A DNA stretch of 17,534 bases from positions 1 through 17,534 of the forward strand of contig JBHPCZ010000070.1 of assembly GCA_042573625.1 (NCBI GenBank), given 5' to 3'. The stretch is from JBHPCZ01 sp042573625. GTDB taxonomy: Bacteria > Desulfobacterota > Desulfobacteria > Desulfobacterales > UBA11574. The translations under genes were made by a program, and so were the position numbers. Positions 1 to 7,486 of the stretch are shown piece after piece (within the stretch, counting starts at the first letter, position 1; each line of letters opens with the position of its first letter). The notes beneath the pieces are model-generated. The model did not search any database. It had not been told where the DNA came from and saw only the letters and a program-made list of their open reading frames with translations.

Positions 1-1
1 T

Positions 2-99
2 AGAAAGAACAGACACATTGCACAAATCAACCATCGCAAGAGATCACCATTCGTTTAGCGAATCGGTTGTTTTTACTATGAAAGCCTCTGTTCTTTCTT
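2..99. repeat. Nested inverted repeat (three levels) at the left edge
   Basis: A 12-bp exact inverted repeat, AGAAAGAACAGA at 2-13 and TCTGTTCTTTCT at 88-99, encloses a second pair, CAACC 28-32 with GGTTG 65-69. That pair encloses a third, ATTCG 49-53 with CGAAT 59-63, around a five-base loop. The arms share a common centre only roughly. It could be the folded end of a small mobile element or a structured RNA. The window edge hides anything further left. The rest of 1-264 shows no gene. Confidence 0.45.
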
Positions 100-264
100 A
101 CGATCCTTTATACACGAGTTCACACGATTTAAAAAATGATTGTCCATGGAGCGGTTTAGTAGCGAAAACTCCCCGACTGCTCAAATAATTGGGTTTACAC
201 TTCAGCCATCTGTATGCAATAAAATAGTTTTTTAAAACTTTAAAAGGAACGTATTGTATCGGTT

Positions 265-834
265 TCAAATCAAGCTCACAAAGTATTGGTGGAAACGATC
301 ATCGTTTGTTAATTCTGGATGAAACGCTGTGACTAACCACCTTCCCTCCTGGGCCGCCACCGCAGTTCCATCTGCCAAATCGGCAATAACCCTTGCCTTG
401 CCGCTGACGCCAATGATTTTGGGCGCGCGAATGAAAACACCTGGAAATGGTTTGGATTCACCTTCGTTCAATACACGTACTTTTAGGTCGGCTTTAAAAC
501 TTTCCTTCTGACGACCGAAAGCATTTCTTTGCACCTTAATATCCATCAATCCCAATAACGGCTGAGCGACACCGACTTCTTTTGCCATCAAGATCATGCC
601 CGCACACGTGCCCCATATCGCTCCGGTGGCAGCAAAATTGCGCAGGGGACTCAAAAGCCCGTAGTTGGCCGCCAGTTTTCCAATTGTCGTACTCTCACCG
701 CCGGGGATAATTAGACCGGATAGTTTTTTTAATTCCTGCGGCAATCGGACTTCCACCGCTTCAATCCCAAGACGGCGCAACACAACAATGTGTTCTATAA
801 AATCACCTTGTAAAGCCAGTACCCCTATCTTCAT
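265..834 (-). CDS. pdxT: Pyridoxal 5'-phosphate synthase glutaminase subunit PdxT
   Basis: This is the class-I glutamine amidotransferase subunit of the DXP-independent vitamin B6 pathway. It hydrolyses glutamine and channels ammonia to PdxS in the cytoplasm. The 189 aa are the normal family length. Visible landmarks are GGESTT near residues 45-50, the nucleophile Cys77 in GTCAGM, and the His172/Glu174 pair in FHPEL, so the catalytic triad is complete. It lies 19 bp downstream of pdxS on the same strand, as expected for a two-subunit complex made from one transcript. A GGAAAG element sits a little upstream of the ATG. No strong terminator follows; only an AT-rich inverted repeat is seen around 225-240. 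The family call is secure. Confidence 0.96.
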   Translation of the reverse strand: MKIGVLALQGDFIEHIVVLRRLGIEAVEVRLPQELKKLSGLIIPGGESTTIGKLAANYGLLSPLRNFAATGAIWGTCAGMILMAKEVGVAQPLLGLMDIKVQRNAFGRQKESFKADLKVRVLNEGESKPFPGVFIRAPKIIGVSGKARVIADLADGTAVAAQEGRWLVTAFHPELTNDDRFHQYFVSLI

Positions 835-853
835 TTTTTACACTTTCCGCACA

Positions 854-1768
854 TCACCAGCCACGGGTTGCCAATTGTTCTTTTTCCGACAGGCTACTGA
901 CGTTGATGCCTACCATCGGTGCCCCCAGGTTTTCGCTTATCTTAGCAAGGATGTCCGGGTTCTTGAAATGCGTGGTTGCCTCAACAATCGCCTTCGCTCT
1001 TTGCGCCGGATTACCGCTTTTAAAAATTCCTGAACCGACAAAAACGCCATCCACTCCGAGTTGCATCAGTAACGCAGCATCCGCCGGTGTCGCGAGTCCA
1101 CCAGCGGCAAAATTCACCACCGGTAATCGCCCAAGCGCTTTCGTCTCCCTTACCAGTTCGTAAGGCGCACCGATCGTTTTCGCGTACGTCATCAGTTCTT
1201 CATCCGGCATCAACTTTAACTGACGAATTTCTCCTAAAACTGTTCGGGCATGATGAACCGCCTCCACCACATCACCGGTTCCGGCTTCCCCCTTTGTGCG
1301 AATCATGGCGGCACCTTCTCCAATCCGCCGCAATGCCTCACCCAAATTGCGGCATCCACATACAAAGGGCACATTAAAATCGTGTTTGTTGACGTGATGC
1401 GACTCATCGGCAGGTGTCAGCACTTCACTTTCATCAACATAATCAACCCCGATGGCCTCAAGTATTTGTGCTTCCACAAAGTGTCCGATGCGGCATTTCG
1501 CCATAACGGGAATAGAAACGGATTCCATGATTTTGCGGATCAGTCCGGGGTCCGACATTCGCGCCACTCCCCCGTCCGCGCGGATATCGGCCGGTACCCG
1601 TTCCAGCGCCATTACGGCCACCGCACCCGCCTCCTCGGCAATCTGAGCGTGCTCGGGTGTTACGACATCCATAATAACACCGCCCTTAAGCATCTGTGCC
1701 AGGCCGCGTTTGACGGTAATGCTGTCGGAATCCCCCTTGTTATTACTTGTAACAACTTTCGTATTCAT
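854..1768 (-). CDS. pdxS: Pyridoxal 5'-phosphate synthase lyase subunit PdxS
   Basis: PdxS condenses ribose 5-phosphate, glyceraldehyde 3-phosphate and ammonia into pyridoxal phosphate. It is a TIM barrel that forms dodecamers decorated by PdxT. Conserved blocks are visible: GGVIMDVVTPEHA near the N-terminus, MAKCRIGH carrying the lysine that binds the pentose phosphate, and IRTKGEAGTGDVVEA carrying the second catalytic lysine. Two ATGs lie six bases apart, at 1774 and 1768. The AGGGGG element is only two bases from the first but eight from the second, so I chose 1768 (304 aa); the 306-aa form cannot be excluded. Its first ten or so residues are a variable extension before the family core. 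pdxT follows after 19 bp. Confidence 0.96.
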   Translation of the reverse strand: MNTKVVTSNNKGDSDSITVKRGLAQMLKGGVIMDVVTPEHAQIAEEAGAVAVMALERVPADIRADGGVARMSDPGLIRKIMESVSIPVMAKCRIGHFVEAQILEAIGVDYVDESEVLTPADESHHVNKHDFNVPFVCGCRNLGEALRRIGEGAAMIRTKGEAGTGDVVEAVHHARTVLGEIRQLKLMPDEELMTYAKTIGAPYELVRETKALGRLPVVNFAAGGLATPADAALLMQLGVDGVFVGSGIFKSGNPAQRAKAIVEATTHFKNPDILAKISENLGAPMVGINVSSLSEKEQLATRGW

Positions 1769-1774
1769 ATTCAT

Positions 1775-2319
1775 TTCCCCCTAAATAATATTAATTAAGG
1801 CCCTTGTAAAGCGTTTCAGACAGCAATATGACAGGAAATATGGGCAGGCCCTCTTGGGCGCCAACCGATGCTTATTTTTTCCCCGCTTTCCTTGGCCAAC
1901 GTTTTCAATCTTCATTATCATAAGTAAGGTTATTAGAACATTTTGCTGAAACACAATATCTTGAAACGGGTGGGCCGTGCAAAAAGTGAAGACAACTTGC
2001 CATAGTCTTCAGCTTAAATGATCCACATTTCACTGCGGAACACAGGTGATAGTCTGAATAGTTATTTGAGTTGCTTGCCACGACCGCATCTAAAACAATT
2101 TGATAGATATCAGATTCGAACTGTAAATATCAAGTCAAGATCGTTATTCATATATCCATTCCTTATCTCAAACCTGGCATTTGCGGTGATACATTGAGAG
2201 TATCCAAAAAAGATTGAGCCTCTCAAAATGTGTGCTTACTTATATTATTCACGGAACGCTGGCGAACATTTAACGTTTATATTGTCTGGACATGTCGAAA
2301 TGTCGCGCCAGACAGGGCG
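1775..2319. other. Gene-free stretch upstream of pdxS
   Basis: I see no credible reading frame in these 545 bases; open frames here run into neighbouring genes out of phase. The right part is AT-rich. A short inverted repeat, GAAGAC 1988-1993 with GTCTTC 2005-2010, is the clearest internal structure. The pdxS promoter must lie toward 1790-1860 on the minus strand, but no convincing pair of hexamers with normal spacing was found. Confidence 0.5.
2284..2313 (-). terminator. Possible terminator hairpin after rluD
   Basis: On the minus strand, seven bases after the rluD stop codon, GTCTGG pairs with CCAGAC, with an inner ACAT/ATGT helix and a small bulge. The following bases are AATATAAACG rather than a T tract. 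This weakens the call for intrinsic termination, and it may only be a 3'-end stabilising hairpin. Confidence 0.35.
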
Positions 2320-3276
2320 CTATTCCGCCTGACGCAATGCACGGATCACTTCGTTCATATCTCTGGGAAGCGGCGCTTCAACAGAAACGGTCGTTTCTGT
2401 TGCCGGGTGGGTAAAACAAAGGCGCCAGGCATGCAGCATCTGTCTGGGGATGGGTTTTATCAGATTCGTTTCGACCAGAACTTTTTTTTCCGCCTTGCGA
2501 CCGCAATATACGGAATCACCCAATATTGGATGGTTGATTGACGCGCAATGGACGCGAATCTGGTGGGTGCGGCCGGTCTTTAAATCAAGCTCGATCAATG
2601 TAACGCCGCGAAAACGCTCCCGGACCTTCCACGATGTTTCGGCGAGGCGGCCTTTTCGGCTTGCGGTTGACATCCGTTTTCTGTCCTTCGGATGCCTCCC
2701 GATGGGCAGTGAAACGGTGCCTGAATCGGATTTCATTTCACCATGAACCAGCGCCAGATATGCCTTCTTAATCTTTCTCGATTTAAACTGTTCGGCCAGG
2801 TGATGGTGCGCGTCCCCGTTTTTCGCGACGATCAGCGCGCCGGAGGTTTCCTTGTCGAGCCGGTGAACGATTCCCGGACGGATCTCTCCGCCGATGCCTT
2901 CGAGATCAGGGAAGTGATACAGAAGGGCGTTGACCAGCGTGCCGGTATAGTGCCCCGGCGCCGGATGAACAACAAGCCCCGCCGGTTTGTTCACCACGAC
3001 AAGATGCCGGTCTTCGTGCAGGATATCGATCTCAATCGGCTCGGGTTTAAAGGATATGGGTTCAGGAGGCGGAATTCGGCCGCTGATCTTATCCCCGGCC
3101 CTCACCCGGTAACCGGGCTTTGTTAGTTTTCCTTCAACCTGTATATTTCCATTACGGATCAGGTTTGCTGCCGCAGCGCGGGAAGAGACAGGTATGCGGG
3201 ATGCGACAAACTGATCAAGGCGCCGGCCCGAGCCGGATTCATCGACCAGAATTGTAAAGGCACTGTTGTCGTGCAT
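2320..3276 (-). CDS. rluD: RluD-family 23S rRNA pseudouridine synthase
   Basis: This is a member of the RluA/RluC/RluD family, which isomerises uridines in large-subunit rRNA. An S4 RNA-binding domain covers about residues 15-80, with LDQFVASRI and IRNGNIQVEGK typical of the fold. The catalytic domain starts with VVNKPAGLVVHPAPG near residue 93. The signature HRLDKETSG at 138-146 places the catalytic aspartate at 141. The S4 domain plus a length of 318 aa favour RluD over the shorter RluA; RluC is the main alternative. It begins 15 bp after the carD stop, so the two are probably cotranscribed. The ribosome-binding site is weak, which suggests coupling to carD translation. Confidence 0.9.
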   Translation of the reverse strand: MHDNSAFTILVDESGSGRRLDQFVASRIPVSSRAAAANLIRNGNIQVEGKLTKPGYRVRAGDKISGRIPPPEPISFKPEPIEIDILHEDRHLVVVNKPAGLVVHPAPGHYTGTLVNALLYHFPDLEGIGGEIRPGIVHRLDKETSGALIVAKNGDAHHHLAEQFKSRKIKKAYLALVHGEMKSDSGTVSLPIGRHPKDRKRMSTASRKGRLAETSWKVRERFRGVTLIELDLKTGRTHQIRVHCASINHPILGDSVYCGRKAEKKVLVETNLIKPIPRQMLHAWRLCFTHPATETTVSVEAPLPRDMNEVIRALRQAE

Positions 3277-3291
3277 GACATTTTGGAAGGA

Positions 3292-3846
3292 TTAACTCTC
3301 GGGATCTTCGGAGGCAAATATTGACTCAATCTCTGACATAATTGTCGCTTCATCCGTATTTCTGGCAGTGGACAGTTCTTTTACCAGCAGCACCTGTGCC
3401 GTATCGTAAAGCTTACGTTCACCAAAGGATAGATCTTTGGTCAACTTCAAAAGAGAAAGATCCCTGAAAACCTCTGCCACGTCGTATAGGGAACCGGTTT
3501 TGATTTTATCCATGTATTCTCTATACCTGCGATTCCAGGTTTGCGTCTCCCCGGGTGATTCTTCTCTTTTTTTCATCACCTCGAATACTTTGGGGATCTC
3601 TTTTTCGTTGATGATGTCCCTTAAGCCGACGGAATCGACATTCAAGATGGGAATCATGATTACCATGCTGTTTTCAAGGACCTTCATGATGTAAAAGTCG
3701 TATTCTTGCCCGTTGATAATTCTATCTTCAATGGCCTCGATACGTCCGACACCGTGAGCAGGGTAGACTGCCAGGTCACCCACTTTAAATACCCGTACCG
3801 GTTGTTTGGGTTCTTCCATTTGTTCCTTGGTCTTTTTGTTATCCAT
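3292..3846 (-). CDS. carD: CarD/CdnL-family RNA polymerase-binding transcription factor
   Basis: This is a small regulator that binds the RNA polymerase beta subunit and stabilises open promoter complexes, often at rRNA promoters. The N-terminal Tudor-like RNA polymerase-interaction domain is at about residues 18-80, starting with FKVGDLAVYPAHGVGRI. The helical DNA-contacting domain contains Trp104 in TWNRRYREYM; in characterised homologues the equivalent tryptophan wedges into the minor groove at the upstream edge of the bubble. The 184 aa are slightly long for the family because of a charged N-terminal tail rich in K, E and Q. It is first in a two-gene unit with rluD, preceded by its own promoter and a leader with a strong hairpin. 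Confidence 0.9.
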   Translation of the reverse strand: MDNKKTKEQMEEPKQPVRVFKVGDLAVYPAHGVGRIEAIEDRIINGQEYDFYIMKVLENSMVIMIPILNVDSVGLRDIINEKEIPKVFEVMKKREESPGETQTWNRRYREYMDKIKTGSLYDVAEVFRDLSLLKLTKDLSFGERKLYDTAQVLLVKELSTARNTDEATIMSEIESIFASEDPES

Positions 3847-3891
3847 TTTAACACCAACTCATATGGATTGTATTACAGATAAAATAAAGCG

Positions 3892-3910
3892 CCCCGCCAA
3901 AAGGGCGGGG
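3892..3910 (-). promoter_or_regulatory. GC-rich hairpin in the carD leader (attenuator-like)
   Basis: CCCCGCC at 3892-3898 pairs perfectly with GGCGGGG at 3904-3910 around a five-base loop. On the minus strand it is followed by CGCTTTATTTTAT. It lies 46 bp upstream of the carD start codon and downstream of the predicted carD promoter, so it would be transcribed in the leader. It could be an attenuator or a backup terminator for hppA read-through. Confidence 0.5.
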
Positions 3911-3919
3911 TGTCAATGG

Positions 3920-3944
3920 GAGGCCTTTGAAAAACGCCCCCTTA
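3920..3944. repeat. Isolated end of the 12957-13172 repeat
   Basis: From GAGGCC onward these 25 bases match the right terminus of the MITE-like element (read as the reverse complement of 13172 inward) at 24 of 25 positions, including AAAAACGCCCCCTT. No second terminus is found before hppA, so this is a decayed or solo end. It sits inside the carD leader. Confidence 0.6.
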
Positions 3945-3967
3945 TAAAAATATTCTTTTGAATATAA

Positions 3968-3996
3968 TTTATAGCATAAATTCAACCATCAATCAA
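3968..3996 (-). promoter_or_regulatory. Predicted sigma-70 promoter for carD
   Basis: On the minus strand TTGATT (3996-3991) and TATAAA (3973-3968) are separated by 17 bases. The implied start near 3961 gives a leader of about 115 nt to carD. This leader contains the repeat fragment and the GC-rich hairpin. The hppA terminator lies just upstream, so carD needs its own promoter. Confidence 0.55.
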
Positions 3997-4007
3997 TAAG
4001 AACAACC

Positions 4008-4045
4008 AATAAAAAAAGGATTGGCGCGTAAATGCGCCAATCCTT
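4008..4045 (-). terminator. Rho-independent terminator of hppA
   Basis: AAGGATTGGCGC (4016-4027) and GCGCCAATCCTT (4034-4045) form a perfect 12-bp stem with a six-base loop. On the minus strand it is followed by a run of seven or eight T. It begins about 30 bp after the hppA stop codon. This is the best terminator in the window. Confidence 0.9.
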
Positions 4046-4076
4046 ATCTAACTAACTAGATTCTATGAATGTTTTA

Positions 4077-6086
4077 TTACATTAAAAACGGCACCATGAG
4101 GAGTGCAACAACATTCAGAATCTTGATCATCGGGTTAATGGCCGGACCTGCGGTATCCTTGTAAGGATCGCCGACCGTGTCGCCGGTGACGGCTGCGTGG
4201 TGGGCGTCACTGCCCTTGCCGCCCAGGTGGCCGTCTTCGATGTATTTCTTGGCATTGTCCCATGCCGCACCACCGGTGGTCATGGAGAGTGCCAAAAAGA
4301 TACCGGTGACGATACTTCCGATGAGCAGTCCGCCCAGGGCCACCGGGCCCAGGAGGAATCCGACGATCAGCGGGGCAACGACCGGGAGCAGTGCCGGAAA
4401 AAGCATCTCACTCAAAGCAAACTTGGTGACGATGTCCACGCAGGCCGCGTAGTCGGGTTTGGCTTTACCTTCCATGATGCCCGGAATTTCGCGGAACTGT
4501 CGGCGAACTTCTTCAACAACGGCGGCGCCGGCGTTTCCGACCGCCTTCATGGCAATGGAGGCAAAGAGGTACGGCAGGAGACCGCCGATGAAAAGACCGA
4601 TGATGACGTTCACATCGGAAAGGTCGAAGGACAATTTGCCTGACGCACCATGAATCGCGAATTCCTGCGTATAGGCTGCAAACAGGACCAGGGCCGCCAG
4701 TCCGGCGGAACCGATGGCGTAACCCTTGGTGACCGCCTTGGTGGTGTTTCCGACGGCGTCCAGGGGATCGGTGATGGCGCGGACGCTCTCGTCCATTCCA
4801 GCCATTTCGGCGATGCCGCCGGCATTGTCCGTAATGGGGCCGTAAGCATCTATGGCAATGACCATTCCGGTCATGGAGAGCATGGACATGGCTGCCATGG
4901 CAATGCCGTAGAGGCCGGCAAATTTATGTGCCAGAAAGATAGAGAGACAGATGACCAGAACCGGCGCTGCGGTGGCTTGCATGCTCACGGCGAGCCCGGC
5001 AATGATGTTGGTACCGTGCCCGGTTGTGGATGCCTCTGCAATCCCTTTGACGGGTCCATAAATACCGGTGTAGTATTCGGTAATGATGACGATCACTACG
5101 GTCAACACCAGGCCGATGAGTGTGCAATAGAAAATATTTATTGCAGAAAGATCACCCAGGCCGCCCATGAATTTCATACTGACATAGTAGAATGCAACAC
5201 CGGCGATGATCGCGGCACCGAACATCCCTTTGTACAGTGCGCCCATGATGTACTCGCCCTTTCCGAGCCTAACAAAGAAAACGGCGATCATGGAAGCGAC
5301 GATGGAGATGGCACCGAGCACCAGCGGGAACTCTGTTGCCATGGGGCTTTTGGGAAAAAGCAGGTGGCCGATGAGCATGGCGGCAACCGCCGTAACGGCA
5401 TAAGTCTCAAAAAGGTCGGCTGCCATTCCGGCGCAGTCGCCCACGTTGTCACCCACGTTGTCGGCGATGGTGGCCGGATTTCTCGGGTCGTCTTCGGGGA
5501 TCCCGGCTTCGACCTTGCCCACCAGGTCAGCGCCCACATCCGCACCCTTGGTGAAGATACCGCCGCCAAGACGGGCGAAAATGGAAATGAGGCTTCCGCC
5601 AAAACCGAGCGCAACCAGCGCGATGACGTCATGGGTTGCGGCATAGTACCCGGCAACCGACAACAGCGCCAGGCCCGCCACCATCATTCCGGTCACCGCT
5701 CCGCCCCTGAATGCCATGGAAAGGCCGGCTGCCATGCCTTTCCTGGCTGCTTCGGCGGTTCTCACATTGGCGATCACCGATACCCGCATGCCCACATACC
5801 CGGCAATGAAAGACGCGACCGCACCGATCATAAATCCGATGGCGGTCTTTGCACCCAGGGTGGCAAAGATAATAATGAAGATAATAATACCGGTAATGCC
5901 CATACTTTTCAGCTGGCGGTTCAGATACGCAATAGCGCCCTCTTTGATCGCGTCGGCAATCTCAGTCATTTTCTCATCTCCGGCGGGCGCCCCCTTGACC
6001 ATTACTGCTAAAATAATAGCGAAGAGTACCCCTGCCGCACCGACCATTGCGCAAAACAACGGCAAATTTTTCAATACTAATTCCAT
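4077..6086 (-). CDS. hppA: Membrane-bound proton-translocating pyrophosphatase, K+-independent type
   Basis: This inner-membrane pump couples pyrophosphate hydrolysis to ion export. The 669 aa are rich in hydrophobic helices, as expected for a family with about 16 membrane spans. The pyrophosphate-binding signature DVGADLVGKVEAG is at 183-195, followed by DDPRNPATIADNVGDNVGDCAG. A second acidic cluster, DAYGPITDNAGGIAEM, begins near 413. In GNTTKAVTKG, Lys450 and Thr453 occupy the positions that are alanine and glycine/alanine in K+-dependent enzymes, so this should be the K+-independent, H+-pumping subtype. A strong AGGAGG lies six bases before the ATG. It starts 19 bp after pth and ends at a perfect terminator. 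In sulfate reducers such a pump can recover energy from the pyrophosphate released by sulfate activation; that role here is inference. Confidence 0.96.
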   Translation of the reverse strand: MELVLKNLPLFCAMVGAAGVLFAIILAVMVKGAPAGDEKMTEIADAIKEGAIAYLNRQLKSMGITGIIIFIIIFATLGAKTAIGFMIGAVASFIAGYVGMRVSVIANVRTAEAARKGMAAGLSMAFRGGAVTGMMVAGLALLSVAGYYAATHDVIALVALGFGGSLISIFARLGGGIFTKGADVGADLVGKVEAGIPEDDPRNPATIADNVGDNVGDCAGMAADLFETYAVTAVAAMLIGHLLFPKSPMATEFPLVLGAISIVASMIAVFFVRLGKGEYIMGALYKGMFGAAIIAGVAFYYVSMKFMGGLGDLSAINIFYCTLIGLVLTVVIVIITEYYTGIYGPVKGIAEASTTGHGTNIIAGLAVSMQATAAPVLVICLSIFLAHKFAGLYGIAMAAMSMLSMTGMVIAIDAYGPITDNAGGIAEMAGMDESVRAITDPLDAVGNTTKAVTKGYAIGSAGLAALVLFAAYTQEFAIHGASGKLSFDLSDVNVIIGLFIGGLLPYLFASIAMKAVGNAGAAVVEEVRRQFREIPGIMEGKAKPDYAACVDIVTKFALSEMLFPALLPVVAPLIVGFLLGPVALGGLLIGSIVTGIFLALSMTTGGAAWDNAKKYIEDGHLGGKGSDAHHAAVTGDTVGDPYKDTAGPAINPMIKILNVVALLMVPFLM

Positions 6087-6105
6087 TCTTTCCTCCTACT
6101 CATAT

Positions 6106-6702
6106 TTAGCTTAAAATTGTGAATCGCTTGTCATTAAAACGGTCCATCCCCTCCTTTGTACCTTTACAAAGGATTGTAATGACGGCATCCTTGGCGGTGG
6201 TGATGATATGGGGCAGAATTTCCTTTTCATCTGTATTAAATCCGCCCAGAACATGATCTGTCACATCAACATCAACATCGGAACGCCCGATGCCCACACG
6301 GAGACGTGTGAATTCTCCTCCGCCAAAGGCATCGATTATTGATCTTAAACCCTTGTGTCCCCCATCCCCTCCTTTCTCTTTTATTTTCAATCTTCCAAGA
6401 GCAAGGTCTATGTCGTCATGAACCACCAACATATCCTCGCATCGTATCCTGAAATAGTTCGCGACTTTTTGAACCGGCGGCCCGCTTCGGTTCATATACG
6501 CCATCGGTTTTACCAAAATTGCCTTGACGCCGTCTATGGATCCCCGTCCGAACACGGCGTCGAACTTCCGGTTTGCAAGGTCAATGGCGTATGCGTCTGC
6601 AACTTCATCCAATACCATAAAACCGGCATTGTGGCGGGTCGTTTCGTAGGACTTACCCGGATTTCCCAATCCGACAACCAGCCGTACTCGCTTTTGAGAC
6701 AT
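6106..6702 (-). CDS. pth: Peptidyl-tRNA hydrolase
   Basis: Pth cleaves peptidyl-tRNAs released by abortive translation and recycles the tRNA. The family signatures are complete: VVGLGNPGKSYETTRHNAGF at the N-terminus with catalytic His24 and Asn14, KPMAYMNRSG near 65-75, VVHDDIDLALG with the conserved aspartates, and GGDGGHKGLRSI. At 198 aa the length is typical. No clear Shine-Dalgarno sequence precedes the ATG, and translation may be weak or coupled to something in the 90-bp gap after rplY. That gap contains a short GCAGG/CCTGC inverted repeat. It follows rplY, a pairing common in bacteria, and is followed by hppA after 19 bp. Confidence 0.96.
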   Translation of the reverse strand: MSQKRVRLVVGLGNPGKSYETTRHNAGFMVLDEVADAYAIDLANRKFDAVFGRGSIDGVKAILVKPMAYMNRSGPPVQKVANYFRIRCEDMLVVHDDIDLALGRLKIKEKGGDGGHKGLRSIIDAFGGGEFTRLRVGIGRSDVDVDVTDHVLGGFNTDEKEILPHIITTAKDAVITILCKGTKEGMDRFNDKRFTILS

Positions 6703-6792
6703 ATTAAGAATATATTACGGGTTTCGGATGTATCGTTTTTCAGGCTTCAAATCGCGATACGCAGGCCGTAAATGTCCTGCCAATTTTCAGTA

Positions 6793-7446
6793 CTATTCTT
6801 CTTCCACGGTTTCAGCCGGTTCTTCGCCTTCAGCGAGGGCCTCAACGTCTTCCTCTTCCTCTTCTTCGACGGGTTCTTCTTCAATCGTCGGGGTGAGTAT
6901 CGTTACGACCGTGAAATTGGATTCTTCCGAAAATTCAATATTGCCTGCCAGGGAAATGTCTTCGATATGTATCGAATCTCCCATGTCCAGGTCGGTGACG
7001 TCAACTTCGATGGATTCCGGGACCTCAAGCGGCAGACACAATACTTCGAGTTCGTGTCTGAGGATCTGTAGCATACCGCCAAGCTCAACACCTTTGGCTT
7101 TGCCCTTTATGACAACCGGCACCTTTACCTTCAGTTTACGGTCCATGGAAACTTCATAAAAATCAACGTGCAGGAAATTCCGTGAAACCGGATGAATCTG
7201 CAATTCCTTGACCATGGTGGTTTTTGTGTATGATTCACCGTTTTGAACAACCAGGTTTAAAATCAACTGGCCGGCGCTGCTGTTTTTCATAACATGGTCG
7301 AGGTCTTTCATGTTTACGGAAAGCAAAACAGGGTCTGTTTCAGGACCGTAAAGCACTGCCGGCACACGTTTTTCACGCCGAAGGGCCTTGGCCTTACCTT
7401 TCCCTACGGATGTTCTGATGTTTGATTTAAGTTCGATTAGCGCCAA
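6793..7446 (-). CDS. rplY: 50S ribosomal protein L25, general stress (CTC/TL5) form
   Basis: This binds 5S rRNA in the large subunit. The N-terminal L25 domain is about residues 1-92 (ALIELKSNIR, RVPAVLYG, HVDFYEV) and the C-terminal TL5-type beta domain is about 95-185, followed by a tail of about 30 residues that is mostly glutamate. I place the start at a TTG codon at 7446, not at the ATG 48 bases upstream: GGAGG lies seven bases before the TTG, and the family begins with a sequence like ALIELK. This gives 217 aa, normal for the long form. A 7-bp hairpin sits in the 40-bp gap after prs. The rare start codon next to a strong ribosome-binding site may tune its level. Confidence 0.93.
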   Translation of the reverse strand: MALIELKSNIRTSVGKGKAKALRREKRVPAVLYGPETDPVLLSVNMKDLDHVMKNSSAGQLILNLVVQNGESYTKTTMVKELQIHPVSRNFLHVDFYEVSMDRKLKVKVPVVIKGKAKGVELGGMLQILRHELEVLCLPLEVPESIEVDVTDLDMGDSIHIEDISLAGNIEFSEESNFTVVTILTPTIEEEPVEEEEEEDVEALAEGEEPAETVEEE

Positions 7447-7486
7447 TTTATTTCCTCCCGGGAAACCTTTTGAAAAGGTCTGTTTT

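Noticed and set aside
4650..6011. A 453-codon open frame on the plus strand across hppA
   Set aside because: It is antisense to a complete, strongly conserved pyrophosphatase gene. Its composition is full of His, Asp and Gly as expected from a mirrored membrane-protein gene, and no domain is recognisable.
7459..7482. Another copy of the MITE terminus in the prs-rplY gap
   Set aside because: AGACCTTTTCAAAAGG is only loosely similar to GAGACCTTTGAAAAA. It is explained by a local palindrome, and no adjoining element sequence is present.
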